This document shows positions 7,747 through 14,836 of a DNA stretch of 17,320 nt, one piece after another (within the stretch, counting starts at the first letter, position 1; the number at the start of each line of letters is the position of its first letter). The translations under genes were made by a program, and so were the position numbers. Below the pieces are notes generated by a model, which did not search any database, was not told where the DNA came from, and worked only from the letters and a program-made list of their open reading frames with translations. This DNA is from CAZMVU01 sp964569295 (GTDB taxonomy: Bacteria > Hydrogenedentota > Hydrogenedentia > Hydrogenedentales > JAGMZX01), in the NCBI GenBank assembly GCA_964569295.1, contig CAZMVU010000098.1, forward strand, positions 1-17,320, read 5' to 3'.

Positions 7747-8394
7747 TCATTTAAAAACCTTGCCCGGTACACCTATAATAATCTTATTTTCCTCTAATAC
7801 ATCTTTTACTACACATGTCTGTGCTCCTGTAACAGTTCCCGGGGCCACAGCAACACCTTCGCGCAACACAGTACCAACCCCAAGAAAAGAACCCCTACCA
7901 ATATGGACATTCCCGGGAATGACTACACCCGGTGCGCACGTGGCATAATCTTCGATAATCGAATCGTGGCCCACGACAACAACTCCATCCAAATGCACGT
8001 AATCACCGATTCTCACTTGGGGACTGACAACACACCCCGGCATAATAGCACCTCCCACGCCGACTGAATCCGCCGTAACCACAGCAGTATTGTCGACGAA
8101 GGTAGGGGCTGCTGTCAGGCCGGCATCGATCGCACGCTCCACCATGGTCTTCTTCACTTTCGGATTCCCCGCCCCGCAAATAAAGGAGCGAAAGTCTTCA
8201 TCATTACCCGCACGCACCTTGGAAAAGTTCCAATCCTTTACCACGGGAATCACGCTGTTAGCCATTCTAATTTCAGTAATATCCGATTTATCGTCCACGA
8301 ATACAACTTGCATCCCAGGATATTTGTCGCGTACCCGAACATAAGCCTGCCTGGCACCTCCGCATGCTCCCAGTATAACGATCGTGTTTGACAT
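7747..8394 (-). CDS. NeuD/PglD-like sugar O- or N-acyltransferase
   Basis: About 215 residues. Residues 1-90 form a Rossmann-like domain (NTIVILGACGGARQA, then FICGAGNPKVKK). Residues 98-200 are a left-handed beta-helix of hexapeptide repeats, with VGHDSIIED placing the likely catalytic His at 143, and a closing IGVPGKVFK. This order is that of the NeuD/PglD/PerB family, which transfers acetyl or similar groups from acyl-CoA to amino or hydroxyl groups of nucleotide sugars or sialic acids. The exact acceptor is unknown. GGAGGT (8402-8407) lies 7 nt upstream of the ATG at 8394, favouring it over the ATG at 8409, which lies inside the stop region of the glycosyltransferase gene. The gap to that gene is 4 nt, so they form an operon. 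The MITE sits just past the stop. Confidence 0.85.
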   Translation of the reverse strand: MSNTIVILGACGGARQAYVRVRDKYPGMQVVFVDDKSDITEIRMANSVIPVVKDWNFSKVRAGNDEDFRSFICGAGNPKVKKTMVERAIDAGLTAAPTFVDNTAVVTADSVGVGGAIMPGCVVSPQVRIGDYVHLDGVVVVGHDSIIEDYATCAPGVVIPGNVHIGRGSFLGVGTVLREGVAVAPGTVTGAQTCVVKDVLEENKIIIGVPGKVFK

Positions 8395-8398
8395 CTTC

Positions 8399-9376
8399 TC
8401 AACCTCCATGGGCTCTCTTACCGTCTCTAACTTTTACATCTCTCACAATATAAGCTGGGTGCTTCGGTAACGCTACACCAACACTTTTAACAACTAACCC
8501 CAACAATACACAGATACCTAACGATACCCACATATTGCATAGAATTAGCGCCATTACGACACCACGGTTTACAGCCCCGTCAGAGATTCCGAATGCCGCC
8601 AGCGGGTAGAACGCTACTGCAAAATAAAGCGCAAGAGCGCCCCAAAAAATGGCCGTCGCCCGGCACAAAAGCACATCCAAAAGGACGTTCATTGCGCGTC
8701 CAAACAACTTGACCGGTGTCCAACCTGACTTGCCGTGCTTTCGCGGTGAATGCGAAACAACAACCTCAGACCAATTTGGGATACTGGCCAGGATTTGCGT
8801 CGGCCTTACTTCCTGAAAAGGTCCAAGCCCGAAGGAATGTATGATTTGCATGTTAATGACCATGAATGTGCATCCAAAGTCATGCAAGCGAATGGGCGAA
8901 AAGAGCCAAAGAATCCTCCGTATGACACGGGACCCTATTTGGCGAAAAACACTATCGGTACGCCTCTTTCGCCATGCGCACACCAAATCATAGCCCTTAT
9001 CGTACTCCCGTATCAATAACGGAATTTCTTCGGGATTCAATTGAAGGTCGCTATCCATTATCAAAAGTGCTCGCCCATCCAGATAAGGGTAGCCTGCAGT
9101 CATCGCCTTGGCCTGTCCCATGTTTTGTGCCAGAGAAATTACCGCCCGCACATTTTCATCCCGCTCAAATAGCTGCGTCAGCTTTTCGTAGGTCCCGTCC
9201 GTGCTGCCATCATCTACAAAAACCATGTTATAGGGGCGGTCCAGGGTATTCATAGCTTTAACCACGCGCACGTAAAACTCCTCCAACGAGTCTACTTCGT
9301 TAAAGCACGAAGTCAAGAGGGTAATATCGCATGGCAAGGCTTGGTTCCCTTGCCATTCTGCGTTAGAGTCTTCCAT
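8399..9376 (-). CDS. GT2 family glycosyltransferase with C-terminal membrane anchor (DPM1/ArnC/GtrB-like)
   Basis: About 325 residues. The GT-A fold motifs are clear: TLLTSCFNEVDSLEEF, the nucleotide-binding FVDDGSTDGT (53-62) and DSDLQ (108-112) for metal and donor binding. HSPRKHGKSGWTP (209-221) matches the conserved H-R-G-S stretch of polyprenyl-phosphate glycosyltransferases. Two hydrophobic segments (about 241-262 and 272-300) would anchor it in the inner membrane. Such enzymes load a sugar from UDP- or GDP-sugar onto undecaprenyl phosphate for later use by GT-C enzymes, and a GT-C-like protein is encoded upstream in the same direction. The N-terminus before residue 15 is not conserved in type. 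ATG at 9376 has a GGAG-like site about 10 nt away. It is followed 4 nt later by the NeuD-like gene. Confidence 0.88.
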   Translation of the reverse strand: MEDSNAEWQGNQALPCDITLLTSCFNEVDSLEEFYVRVVKAMNTLDRPYNMVFVDDGSTDGTYEKLTQLFERDENVRAVISLAQNMGQAKAMTAGYPYLDGRALLIMDSDLQLNPEEIPLLIREYDKGYDLVCAWRKRRTDSVFRQIGSRVIRRILWLFSPIRLHDFGCTFMVINMQIIHSFGLGPFQEVRPTQILASIPNWSEVVVSHSPRKHGKSGWTPVKLFGRAMNVLLDVLLCRATAIFWGALALYFAVAFYPLAAFGISDGAVNRGVVMALILCNMWVSLGICVLLGLVVKSVGVALPKHPAYIVRDVKVRDGKRAHGG

Positions 9377-9762
9377 AATTACTCACTCTCCGTGATCGCA
9401 CCTGCAGGTAAAAAGTGTTCTGTCCTGCTGCGCTTGAAAGCAAAGCACTCTCCCGCTGCACTTTAACTCGATAGCACTTGCGACGCATTATCACGAAGGT
9501 TCTTCCTATTTTGTAGTAGTAGTATCTTCCCATAGGTGAAACCGGTAACGGTATTCCGGGAACGTTCTTTTCACCTCGTGTTTACTTCTCCGCAAAGCGC
9601 ACCCGACGCGTTACGCGTTCCCAGGCTCTTTGCCAGCCATTCGGCCTCCTGTTCGCAGGTAGCCTTGTGCTCTTGGCGCCTTGCCTCTATACCACACGTG
9701 CCACTACAGTACTCTACTTAGGGATACGCCTTTTGCCAACCGCAGATGCATTGCCCTGTAAG
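9377..9762. other. 386-bp gap inside the glycan locus
   Basis: No gene recognised. It contains a perfect 13-base palindrome ACGCGTTACGCGT (9606-9618), a small GTAGTAGTAGTA run near 9513-9524 and, on the minus strand, a GATAAT -10-like word (9491-9486) that could serve the glycosyltransferase gene, without a good -35. A 12-base match (GTTCTGTCCTGC, 9418-9429) to the MITE interior is noted, but no ends were found. Confidence 0.4.
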
Positions 9763-11160
9763 TCAACTGGTGAACAATCGCTTTACACCCTGCATAATGC
9801 GGAACATTTGATCGCGGGTTCTTACGCTCTTGAGCATGTTCATTATTATGGGAAGTCGCAGATAGAAGCGATAATATGCTTCGCGATACTTATCGTTGAG
9901 TTCCTTGCGTGACAACTCGCAATAGCTGCGCTCGGACAGTGAGTTACGCCAGTCCCAATGGGCGAATGTACCCACTGAATCGATAACGCCTTGGCTCTCC
10001 AATTGGTGCCAGATTTCCGTTCCGGGCACCGGTTTGAGAAGGTAAAAACTCGCAAGGTCCAGAGGAAGTGCGCAAGCCAGGTCAATGGTCTTGTCAATCT
10101 CTTCGCGAGTTTCGGTGGGGAATCCCAATATAAAGTGGCCTAGTATGCGCATACGGGTTACGCGCCGTATCATCTCCACGGTTTTCCATACATCCCCTAG
10201 CGTAAGAGATTTCATGGTCATATCCAGAACCCGCTGGGAGCCACTTTCAATCCCCATTGAAATGCCTGTGCAGCCGGCGTGCTCCATCTTCTGAATAAGG
10301 TTTTCGTTTACACTTCCAATACGCAACCCCACCGGGCAGCTCCATTCCAAGTCGAGCTGCTCTTCAATTATGCGGTCGCACAGATTCGCCAGAAGATTGC
10401 TGTCAAATGCCACATTATCATCCACAAACTGAAAGCCGCGAATGTTATACTGTTCCTTGAGCATCCGCAACTCGCGCATAATGTTTTCGACCGATCGCTT
10501 GCGGACCCGGCGCCCGGTAATACAGTGGTTTGCACAGAACGTGCACTTGAAGGGGCACCCTCGCGTTGCGACAATCGGTGGCGCGGGCAACGCGGGCGTG
10601 TAAAAGTACATGGACGTCATGTATCGACGCGGCTCCATGAGGTCCCACGCGGGAAATGCAAGGTCGTCTAGGTGTTCCACCATGCCCCGCTCATTCATGA
10701 CAGTTTTACCATCAGGGGTGCGCCAGATAAGACCTGGCACCAATGACCAAACTTGGGAGCTATCCTCCAACGCCTCAAGAAACGCGAGAAAACCAGCTTC
10801 TGCTTCGCCTCGGAATGCATAATCCAGATCAGGAAAGGCATCAAACAGCGTTGCGGGAGCGCACGACGGATGAGGGCCGCCAAGAACCGTGACTATTTCC
10901 GGAAGGGTTTCCTTGGCCACGCGCAGTGTATCCCTGGCAGTGTCGATATCACACGAGAATACGCTTACGCCGAGCACATCAGGTTTGAAGCCCCTCAGAT
11001 ACTGCTGCAAATGATTGTCGCCGAGCTTCACGTCTAGCGGTCCGCACAGATCCACGATGTGCCCGCCATCGCGGGCTAAGCTTGCAATATAGCCAAGGCC
11101 AATGGGGGGGACGGTGCTATTGGTTCCGTGCGAATGTAAACTCATCAAGCATATTTTCAC
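9763..11160 (-). CDS. B12-binding domain radical SAM protein
   Basis: About 465 residues. The first ~120 residues form a cobalamin-binding fold of the BchE/methyltransferase type (MKICLMSLHSHGTN...VPPIGLGYIASLARDGGHIVDLCG, then FKPDVLGVSVFS and VLGGPHPSCAP). The radical SAM core carries RGCPFKCTFC, a CxxxCxxC cluster with Cys at about 202, 206 and 209, followed by FVDDN and the GIESGSQRVLD and HFILGFPTET motifs. Family members methylate, cyclise or rearrange unactivated carbons using B12 and SAM. No SPASM-type cluster is obvious. The substrate is unknown, but the setting suggests a glycan or lipid carrier. GTG at 11160 is chosen because GAGGTG (11167-11172) lies 6 nt upstream and MKICLMSL is the usual family N-terminus. 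GTG at 11169 is the alternative. Confidence 0.88.
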   Translation of the reverse strand: MKICLMSLHSHGTNSTVPPIGLGYIASLARDGGHIVDLCGPLDVKLGDNHLQQYLRGFKPDVLGVSVFSCDIDTARDTLRVAKETLPEIVTVLGGPHPSCAPATLFDAFPDLDYAFRGEAEAGFLAFLEALEDSSQVWSLVPGLIWRTPDGKTVMNERGMVEHLDDLAFPAWDLMEPRRYMTSMYFYTPALPAPPIVATRGCPFKCTFCANHCITGRRVRKRSVENIMRELRMLKEQYNIRGFQFVDDNVAFDSNLLANLCDRIIEEQLDLEWSCPVGLRIGSVNENLIQKMEHAGCTGISMGIESGSQRVLDMTMKSLTLGDVWKTVEMIRRVTRMRILGHFILGFPTETREEIDKTIDLACALPLDLASFYLLKPVPGTEIWHQLESQGVIDSVGTFAHWDWRNSLSERSYCELSRKELNDKYREAYYRFYLRLPIIMNMLKSVRTRDQMFRIMQGVKRLFTS

Positions 11161-11166
11161 TACATG

Positions 11167-11172
11167 CACCTC
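11167..11172 (-). promoter_or_regulatory. Ribosome binding site that sets the radical SAM start
   Basis: GAGGTG on the minus strand, 6 nt before GTG 11160. It overlaps the alternative GTG at 11169, which has no comparable site of its own. Confidence 0.6.
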
Positions 11173-11405
11173 AAGGGTCCGGCCTTTGCAAAAAGGTCTA
11201 CACGTTTTGCCGCAGCGCCGAGGATTTTCACGATCCTCTTATGCATAGCATACGATAATGTATCCTATCGACCCCAATGCGTTTCTGTCTGCCTTAGCTC
11301 GTAGCGTGCACGTACTCGAGAGCGCTTGAGTGTATTGTACACCGTTTATCGTAACCGTTCAAAGGATTGCCAAATCACAGAGCAACGCTATATATTGTGT
11401 CTAAG
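11170..11405. other. Leader and control region of the radical SAM gene
   Basis: AT-rich gap without a gene. Inverted repeats: GAGGAT-7nt-ATCCTC (11220-11238) and CGATA-8nt-TATCG (11253-11270). They lie downstream of the candidate promoter and could be operator or leader structures, but nothing decides this. The stretch at 11390-11445 is very AT-rich. Confidence 0.4.
11334..11362 (-). promoter_or_regulatory. Candidate sigma70-type promoter for the radical SAM gene
   Basis: On the minus strand, TTGAAC (11362-11357), 17 nt, then TACAAT (11339-11334). Four of six and five of six positions match consensus with ideal spacing. It would give a leader of about 165 nt containing an inverted repeat GAGGAT/ATCCTC (11220-11238). 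Confidence 0.42.
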
Positions 11406-11888
11406 GTAAGCGCAAACTCGACATATTGTTATATATTTTGCTCTACAGATGCGTAAGCGACAGCGCTAAACCGCCGCCAAGCGTCAGCTTCGCGCCCTTA
11501 TCGACCGGCTTGAGAGGCTCGTCACACCCCAGCCCCCCCTATTGAGCGATTGGGAGGCCCAGGTTGCGCACCTCCGCAAGAACGCGTCCACCTCGTGGAA
11601 CCCGCCATGGAGCGGCACGGCAAGCAGTACGTAAGCACATTGGGCATGGAACCGACGAATAAGGTGGCGACACAAACCATCCCCCTCTGCGTGCTGGACC
11701 GGCGCGTGACGCAACACAGACGTTGGCCAGCGGGAGCACCCGCGGGTAGTGCACACGTCTGGCGCTTTATCGCCACCTGCGCCCACCGAGAGGTCTTTGT
11801 GCCCACCATGCGCACCGGCACCCTTGACGCGCACTTCAATGAGCAGCCTGCGTCGGATTGCCTTGAGCGAAACGCAGTGCACGCTTAC
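11406..11888 (+). mobile_element. Internally deleted, frameshifted IS66-family remnant
   Basis: The plus strand encodes a broken C-terminal part of an IS66-type transposase in two frames. Frame one, from 11449, has RALIDRLERLV and DWEAQVAHLRKN, with a stop after six codons. Frame two, from about 11597, has GKQYVSTLGMEPTN, CVLDRRVTQ, VWRFIATCAHREVF and LDAHFNEQPA. This matches the family's conserved order ...EPTNNAAER...VIATC...QGR...F...QPAPSLL. The left end GTAAGCG (11406-11412) and right end CGCTTAC (11882-11888) form an inverted repeat (10 of 13 bases) starting with the GTAA typical of IS66. Most of the element between the left end and the transposase C-terminus is gone. No 8-bp target duplication was found. 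It is not functional. Confidence 0.65.
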
Positions 11889-11947
11889 CCCACGATCGGG
11901 CCTACGCGGGGCGTGGGCGCCTTTTCGGGAATCCGTGTGTACACCTA

Positions 11948-14005
11948 TCAGCGGTTGTAGAGTGTGAGTCGTTTCAGAATAACCTGACATGGGCGTTCTG
12001 TGTTCTGCCCGTCGTTCAAATAGACGGCCAAGGTTTTAATAGGTCCTCGCCAATACGGATTAGCCCGTACGGATTCTGTAAGCGGGTGAATGACATTGGA
12101 TTTCCATGCATGGAATCCCCAGTCTTTTGCATTCGAAGCACCTTCCACATTGCCCTGCCAGAAAAGTACACATGTACCGTCTATAGGTTTGCCCTTCTGA
12201 TTTTCAAGTTCTACATCCAGCTTTACCGTCCCCACATCCTTGGCATGGAAATCAGCACCTTCCAAGCGCATGAGCGCATTCTCGGTTTTTGCGTAAATGC
12301 GCATACCGCGCGCCAACGGGTCCCAGTCCCGGCTGTAGAAATCCCATGCAGCCCGGTCTTTCGGTTTGCTAAAATCCCAACTTTGCATGACAGGCACCTT
12401 TTCAAAAGGTTTGTAAGTGACCTCTTGCGCAAGGTGCTTCCAGAAGAACGCTTGCGTATTCGCGTGGCCTTGCAGCGTCCAGTCTTCTGGCAAGCGCTCA
12501 TTTACGTGGCGAATCTGCGAAAGCGGTGGCGGTGAGAAGTTAAACCCAAATTCTACCGCCCTGAGTACGTGGCCGAGGGGGGCCAGCGCCCCCACGCCGA
12601 GAAGGACCAAAAGAATCTTCCAACGTATGTCGCCTTTTCTTTCCGGGGCGCACAGCGCGACCGCAATGTAAATCATAAAAAGGAGTTGCGCAGGAATGAT
12701 TACTTTTGTTGAAAAATCGTTATACCTGCCCAGGCAATACCAGGGCCCTAACAAAAAAGCGATGATGCACAAGTAAAGCCAGTAACGTTTGAATCGAAGG
12801 TAGCTCTGGTTGATGCGCGGAACGGCAAAGGCAAGAATACCAAATTCCGCCACATAATATAACAATAGGATGGGCCATATGTCTTGAAGCGGCACGCGGT
12901 TCCACAACAATTCCGACACCACTACACCTTCCGCGCTCGAAAAATAGAGCACTGCTATCAGCATGATCACGGCCCCTGTGGCGTTCTGTAAGGTAATTGC
13001 CCTTTGAAACCGCAGAATGAATGCACTGAACACAACAAACGGAAACATCCCCAATGAAACAAATACGGACGCATATATTACGGTACTCCACAATAAAACA
13101 ATACGATGCAAAGTGCAACGCCGCACAACATCATGAAATATCATTAAGACAGCCAGGGTGCCCGGAAGGATGTGGCAGGGACCATCCACCAGGAAAGAAA
13201 GGGGGGAAAAGAAACGGAAGAAGACCCCGTTCATAAAGCTGCCACGCGGCGATAGCGCGTAATTCGCCGACCAATAGTCGAGCCATCCATAGCCACTTGA
13301 CCACCAGTAGGTGCCCGTCAAATAGTTCAACCACCCCACCTCAGGGTGCCAGGGCGGACGTGCCGTAAACAGGTGGCCTATCACATCCAAACCGCCAAAG
13401 AACAGAAAAAACAGAGCCAGCCAAACCGCTGTAGAACCTGCGATGCGCATAAACCATGCGATTAATAAAAGTACTCCCAGCACTCCCCACGCGTAAGAGA
13501 AATGATACGCCACCTGCCAATCGAACACTTTGCCCACAATTGCCGAGGGCAGGTAATAGCCCAAGTAATAGGCTGTAGTGGCCTTATCCCCGCCTTCACT
13601 TAACTCAAATCCTCCGGGCCACGGCACCTCGATGAGATCGCGCAGAATTGCATCATATGCCGTATAATCAGCGAACTGGTAGCTATAACCCCCGATTCCT
13701 GTACAGGCCACCACGAAGCTTGTCACCAGCACCACCAGCACAACGCGCCGGGCAAATAGGCCGGGCGCAACCGGCACCATCCTTTGTTGGTCCGCCGAGG
13801 TTCGGGTGAATGTTGATTCCACCCAGCTTATGATAACCGCCGCCACCATCAGCACGATCACCACGACTGCCCATTCGGCGCGCAGCCATCCGATAACAAA
13901 AAGAAAGACCGGCAGGAAAACGTAGAAAAGTGAGACTGCGTCAAGCAGCTTGGCGCCCCCCGGAGCCCAGCGTGTCCACCAATCCGTGTTGGCACATTCG
14001 CGCAT
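11948..14005 (-). CDS. Large polytopic membrane protein, GT-C glycosyltransferase-like
   Basis: About 685 residues, not matched to a named family with certainty. Roughly a dozen hydrophobic segments fill residues 22-480 (for example 22-40, 43-61, 87-105, 170-187, 192-210, 302-330, 343-356, 376-394, 408-424, 437-452 and 463-480). A soluble C-terminal part of ~200 residues follows, rich in beta-type sequence. The first large outer loop after segment three has QFADYTAYDAILRDLIEVPWP (Asp113), and YYLGYYLPSAIVGKVF follows. An acidic first loop of this kind is typical of GT-C enzymes that take sugars from polyprenyl phosphate. Alternatives are a polymerase (Wzy-like) or a flippase. GGAG lies 5 nt before the ATG, and a near-consensus promoter lies about 100 nt upstream. 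It is the first gene of the minus-strand glycan locus. Confidence 0.7.
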   Translation of the reverse strand: MRECANTDWWTRWAPGGAKLLDAVSLFYVFLPVFLFVIGWLRAEWAVVVIVLMVAAVIISWVESTFTRTSADQQRMVPVAPGLFARRVVLVVLVTSFVVACTGIGGYSYQFADYTAYDAILRDLIEVPWPGGFELSEGGDKATTAYYLGYYLPSAIVGKVFDWQVAYHFSYAWGVLGVLLLIAWFMRIAGSTAVWLALFFLFFGGLDVIGHLFTARPPWHPEVGWLNYLTGTYWWSSGYGWLDYWSANYALSPRGSFMNGVFFRFFSPLSFLVDGPCHILPGTLAVLMIFHDVVRRCTLHRIVLLWSTVIYASVFVSLGMFPFVVFSAFILRFQRAITLQNATGAVIMLIAVLYFSSAEGVVVSELLWNRVPLQDIWPILLLYYVAEFGILAFAVPRINQSYLRFKRYWLYLCIIAFLLGPWYCLGRYNDFSTKVIIPAQLLFMIYIAVALCAPERKGDIRWKILLVLLGVGALAPLGHVLRAVEFGFNFSPPPLSQIRHVNERLPEDWTLQGHANTQAFFWKHLAQEVTYKPFEKVPVMQSWDFSKPKDRAAWDFYSRDWDPLARGMRIYAKTENALMRLEGADFHAKDVGTVKLDVELENQKGKPIDGTCVLFWQGNVEGASNAKDWGFHAWKSNVIHPLTESVRANPYWRGPIKTLAVYLNDGQNTERPCQVILKRLTLYNR

Positions 14006-14269
14006 ACTAACTCCGTGCCCGGCGCCGCGCGCGGCTGCCGGCGGTGCGATTCTTCTTGTTTGCCGCGCATTGATTTGCGGACACTACAGCGCAAGAATCA
14101 CGATTATAGGCGTCTTTTAGCTTGTAATGTCAACAGGGAACCCACCGGAGCCAATTGCGAAATTGGGAAGTCTTGAATGGCAGGGGAGTTGCGACTTTGG
14201 CCGATTGGCCTTTCTCCCCGAAAAGTCTTGGTAACGACACATTTCAGGTACGTTCTATTATTTTCTGGC
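14006..14269. other. Region between the glycan locus and the broken sulfatase
   Basis: No gene seen. It holds the promoter at 14103-14133 and two short palindromes, CCAATT-4nt-AATTGG (14150-14165) and GGCC-4nt-GGCC (near 14200). The sequence just before 14270 does not align with the intact sulfatase, so the pseudogene's 5' end is missing. Confidence 0.4.
14103..14133 (-). promoter_or_regulatory. Near-consensus sigma70 promoter for the glycan locus
   Basis: On the minus strand, TTGACA (14133-14128), 19 nt, then TATAAT (14108-14103). Both hexamers are perfect. The spacer is 2 nt longer than optimal. The expected start is near 14096, about 90 nt before the ATG at 14005 of the membrane protein. 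Confidence 0.65.
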
Positions 14270-14743
14270 CATTCGCCCAGCGCGGTGCGTGCAACCACAC
14301 GCTACACCCTGCGCACGGGCCGCTACTGCTGGCGCGGCGTGCTTAAGAACCAGGCGCTTAGGGTATGGAACAAGCCGAGCATGAATGACCAAGTACCCCT
14401 GGACACGTTCAACAAGAAACAACCCGCGCCTTTTCGGCAAGAAGCTAGACTTCACCAAACCCATCGGAGGCGGCCAGACAACCCGGTGCTTCCAATAGCA
14501 CGTCGATAAGCAGGTGCCTAACCGCCCCCATTTCACATCGAGCAATAACTGTGTATGTTCACCATTCGCACACCACGGTGGAAATACCTCGAATGCCAAT
14601 GCGGCGGCGGCTGGCAAAAAACGGCCTCCCCCACTTTTTCCGGGCCAGCTCTGCCACATGCAGGCCGATCCGAAAGAAACCACCGATCTCTGCAACACCC
14701 CCCGAAGCTATAGAGCGGTTGCAACCACGCCTGAACCGTCCTG
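14270..14743 (+). pseudogene. Broken sulfatase gene
   Basis: Three collinear blocks match the intact sulfatase at 5408-6931. The first (14270 to ~14375) matches 5630 to ~5735, the active-site region. The second (~14378-14495) matches ~5854-5965 after a deletion of over 100 bases. The third (~14545-14743) matches ~6703-6905 after a further deletion of about 740 bases. Signature remnants are HSPSAV...TRY...TGRYCWR, then the FGK..DFT.P.GGG stretch in a shifted frame, then TIRTPRWKYLE, GGGW and SGPALPH (QLYDM region shifted). The catalytic TGT codon of CTPTR is now CGT (Arg), so the formylglycine site is lost. Frames change between and within blocks. It cannot make a working enzyme. Confidence 0.9.
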
Positions 14744-14754
14744 ATAGCCCCCAC

Positions 14755-14783
14755 TTGACGTTCATGCATTCTGCCGGTAGCAT
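14755..14783 (+). promoter_or_regulatory. Candidate promoter for the methyltransferase-exonuclease gene
   Basis: TTGACG (14755-14760), a 17-nt spacer, then TAGCAT (14778-14783). Five of six and four of six positions match consensus. The expected start near 14790 would leave a ~47-nt leader before the TTG at 14837. The promoter lies just past the sulfatase pseudogene. Confidence 0.42.
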
Positions 14784-14824
14784 GCGACACACGGCCGGTG
14801 GCCGGCCGCCAATGCAGCACAACC

Positions 14825-14830
14825 GGGAGG
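14825..14830 (+). promoter_or_regulatory. Ribosome binding site supporting a TTG start
   Basis: GGGAGG lies 6 nt before TTG 14837. The upstream in-frame GTG at 14798 has no such site, and its extra 13 residues show no domain features. Confidence 0.65.
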
Positions 14831-14836
14831 ACAGCT

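Noticed and set aside
9418..9620. Possible third, very decayed MITE copy
   Set aside because: A 12-base exact match to the interior and a similarly spaced GCACTTT word were seen, but no terminal repeats or target duplication, and the expected left end would lie inside the glycosyltransferase gene.
367..11160. Functional link between CobA-HemD (B12 precursor) and the B12 radical SAM enzyme
   Set aside because: The genes are far apart and in different operons; precorrin-2 also feeds siroheme. No sequence evidence ties them.
11484..11990. 168-residue minus-strand open frame
   Set aside because: The plus strand here carries recognisable IS66 transposase pieces and the minus frame has no family features.
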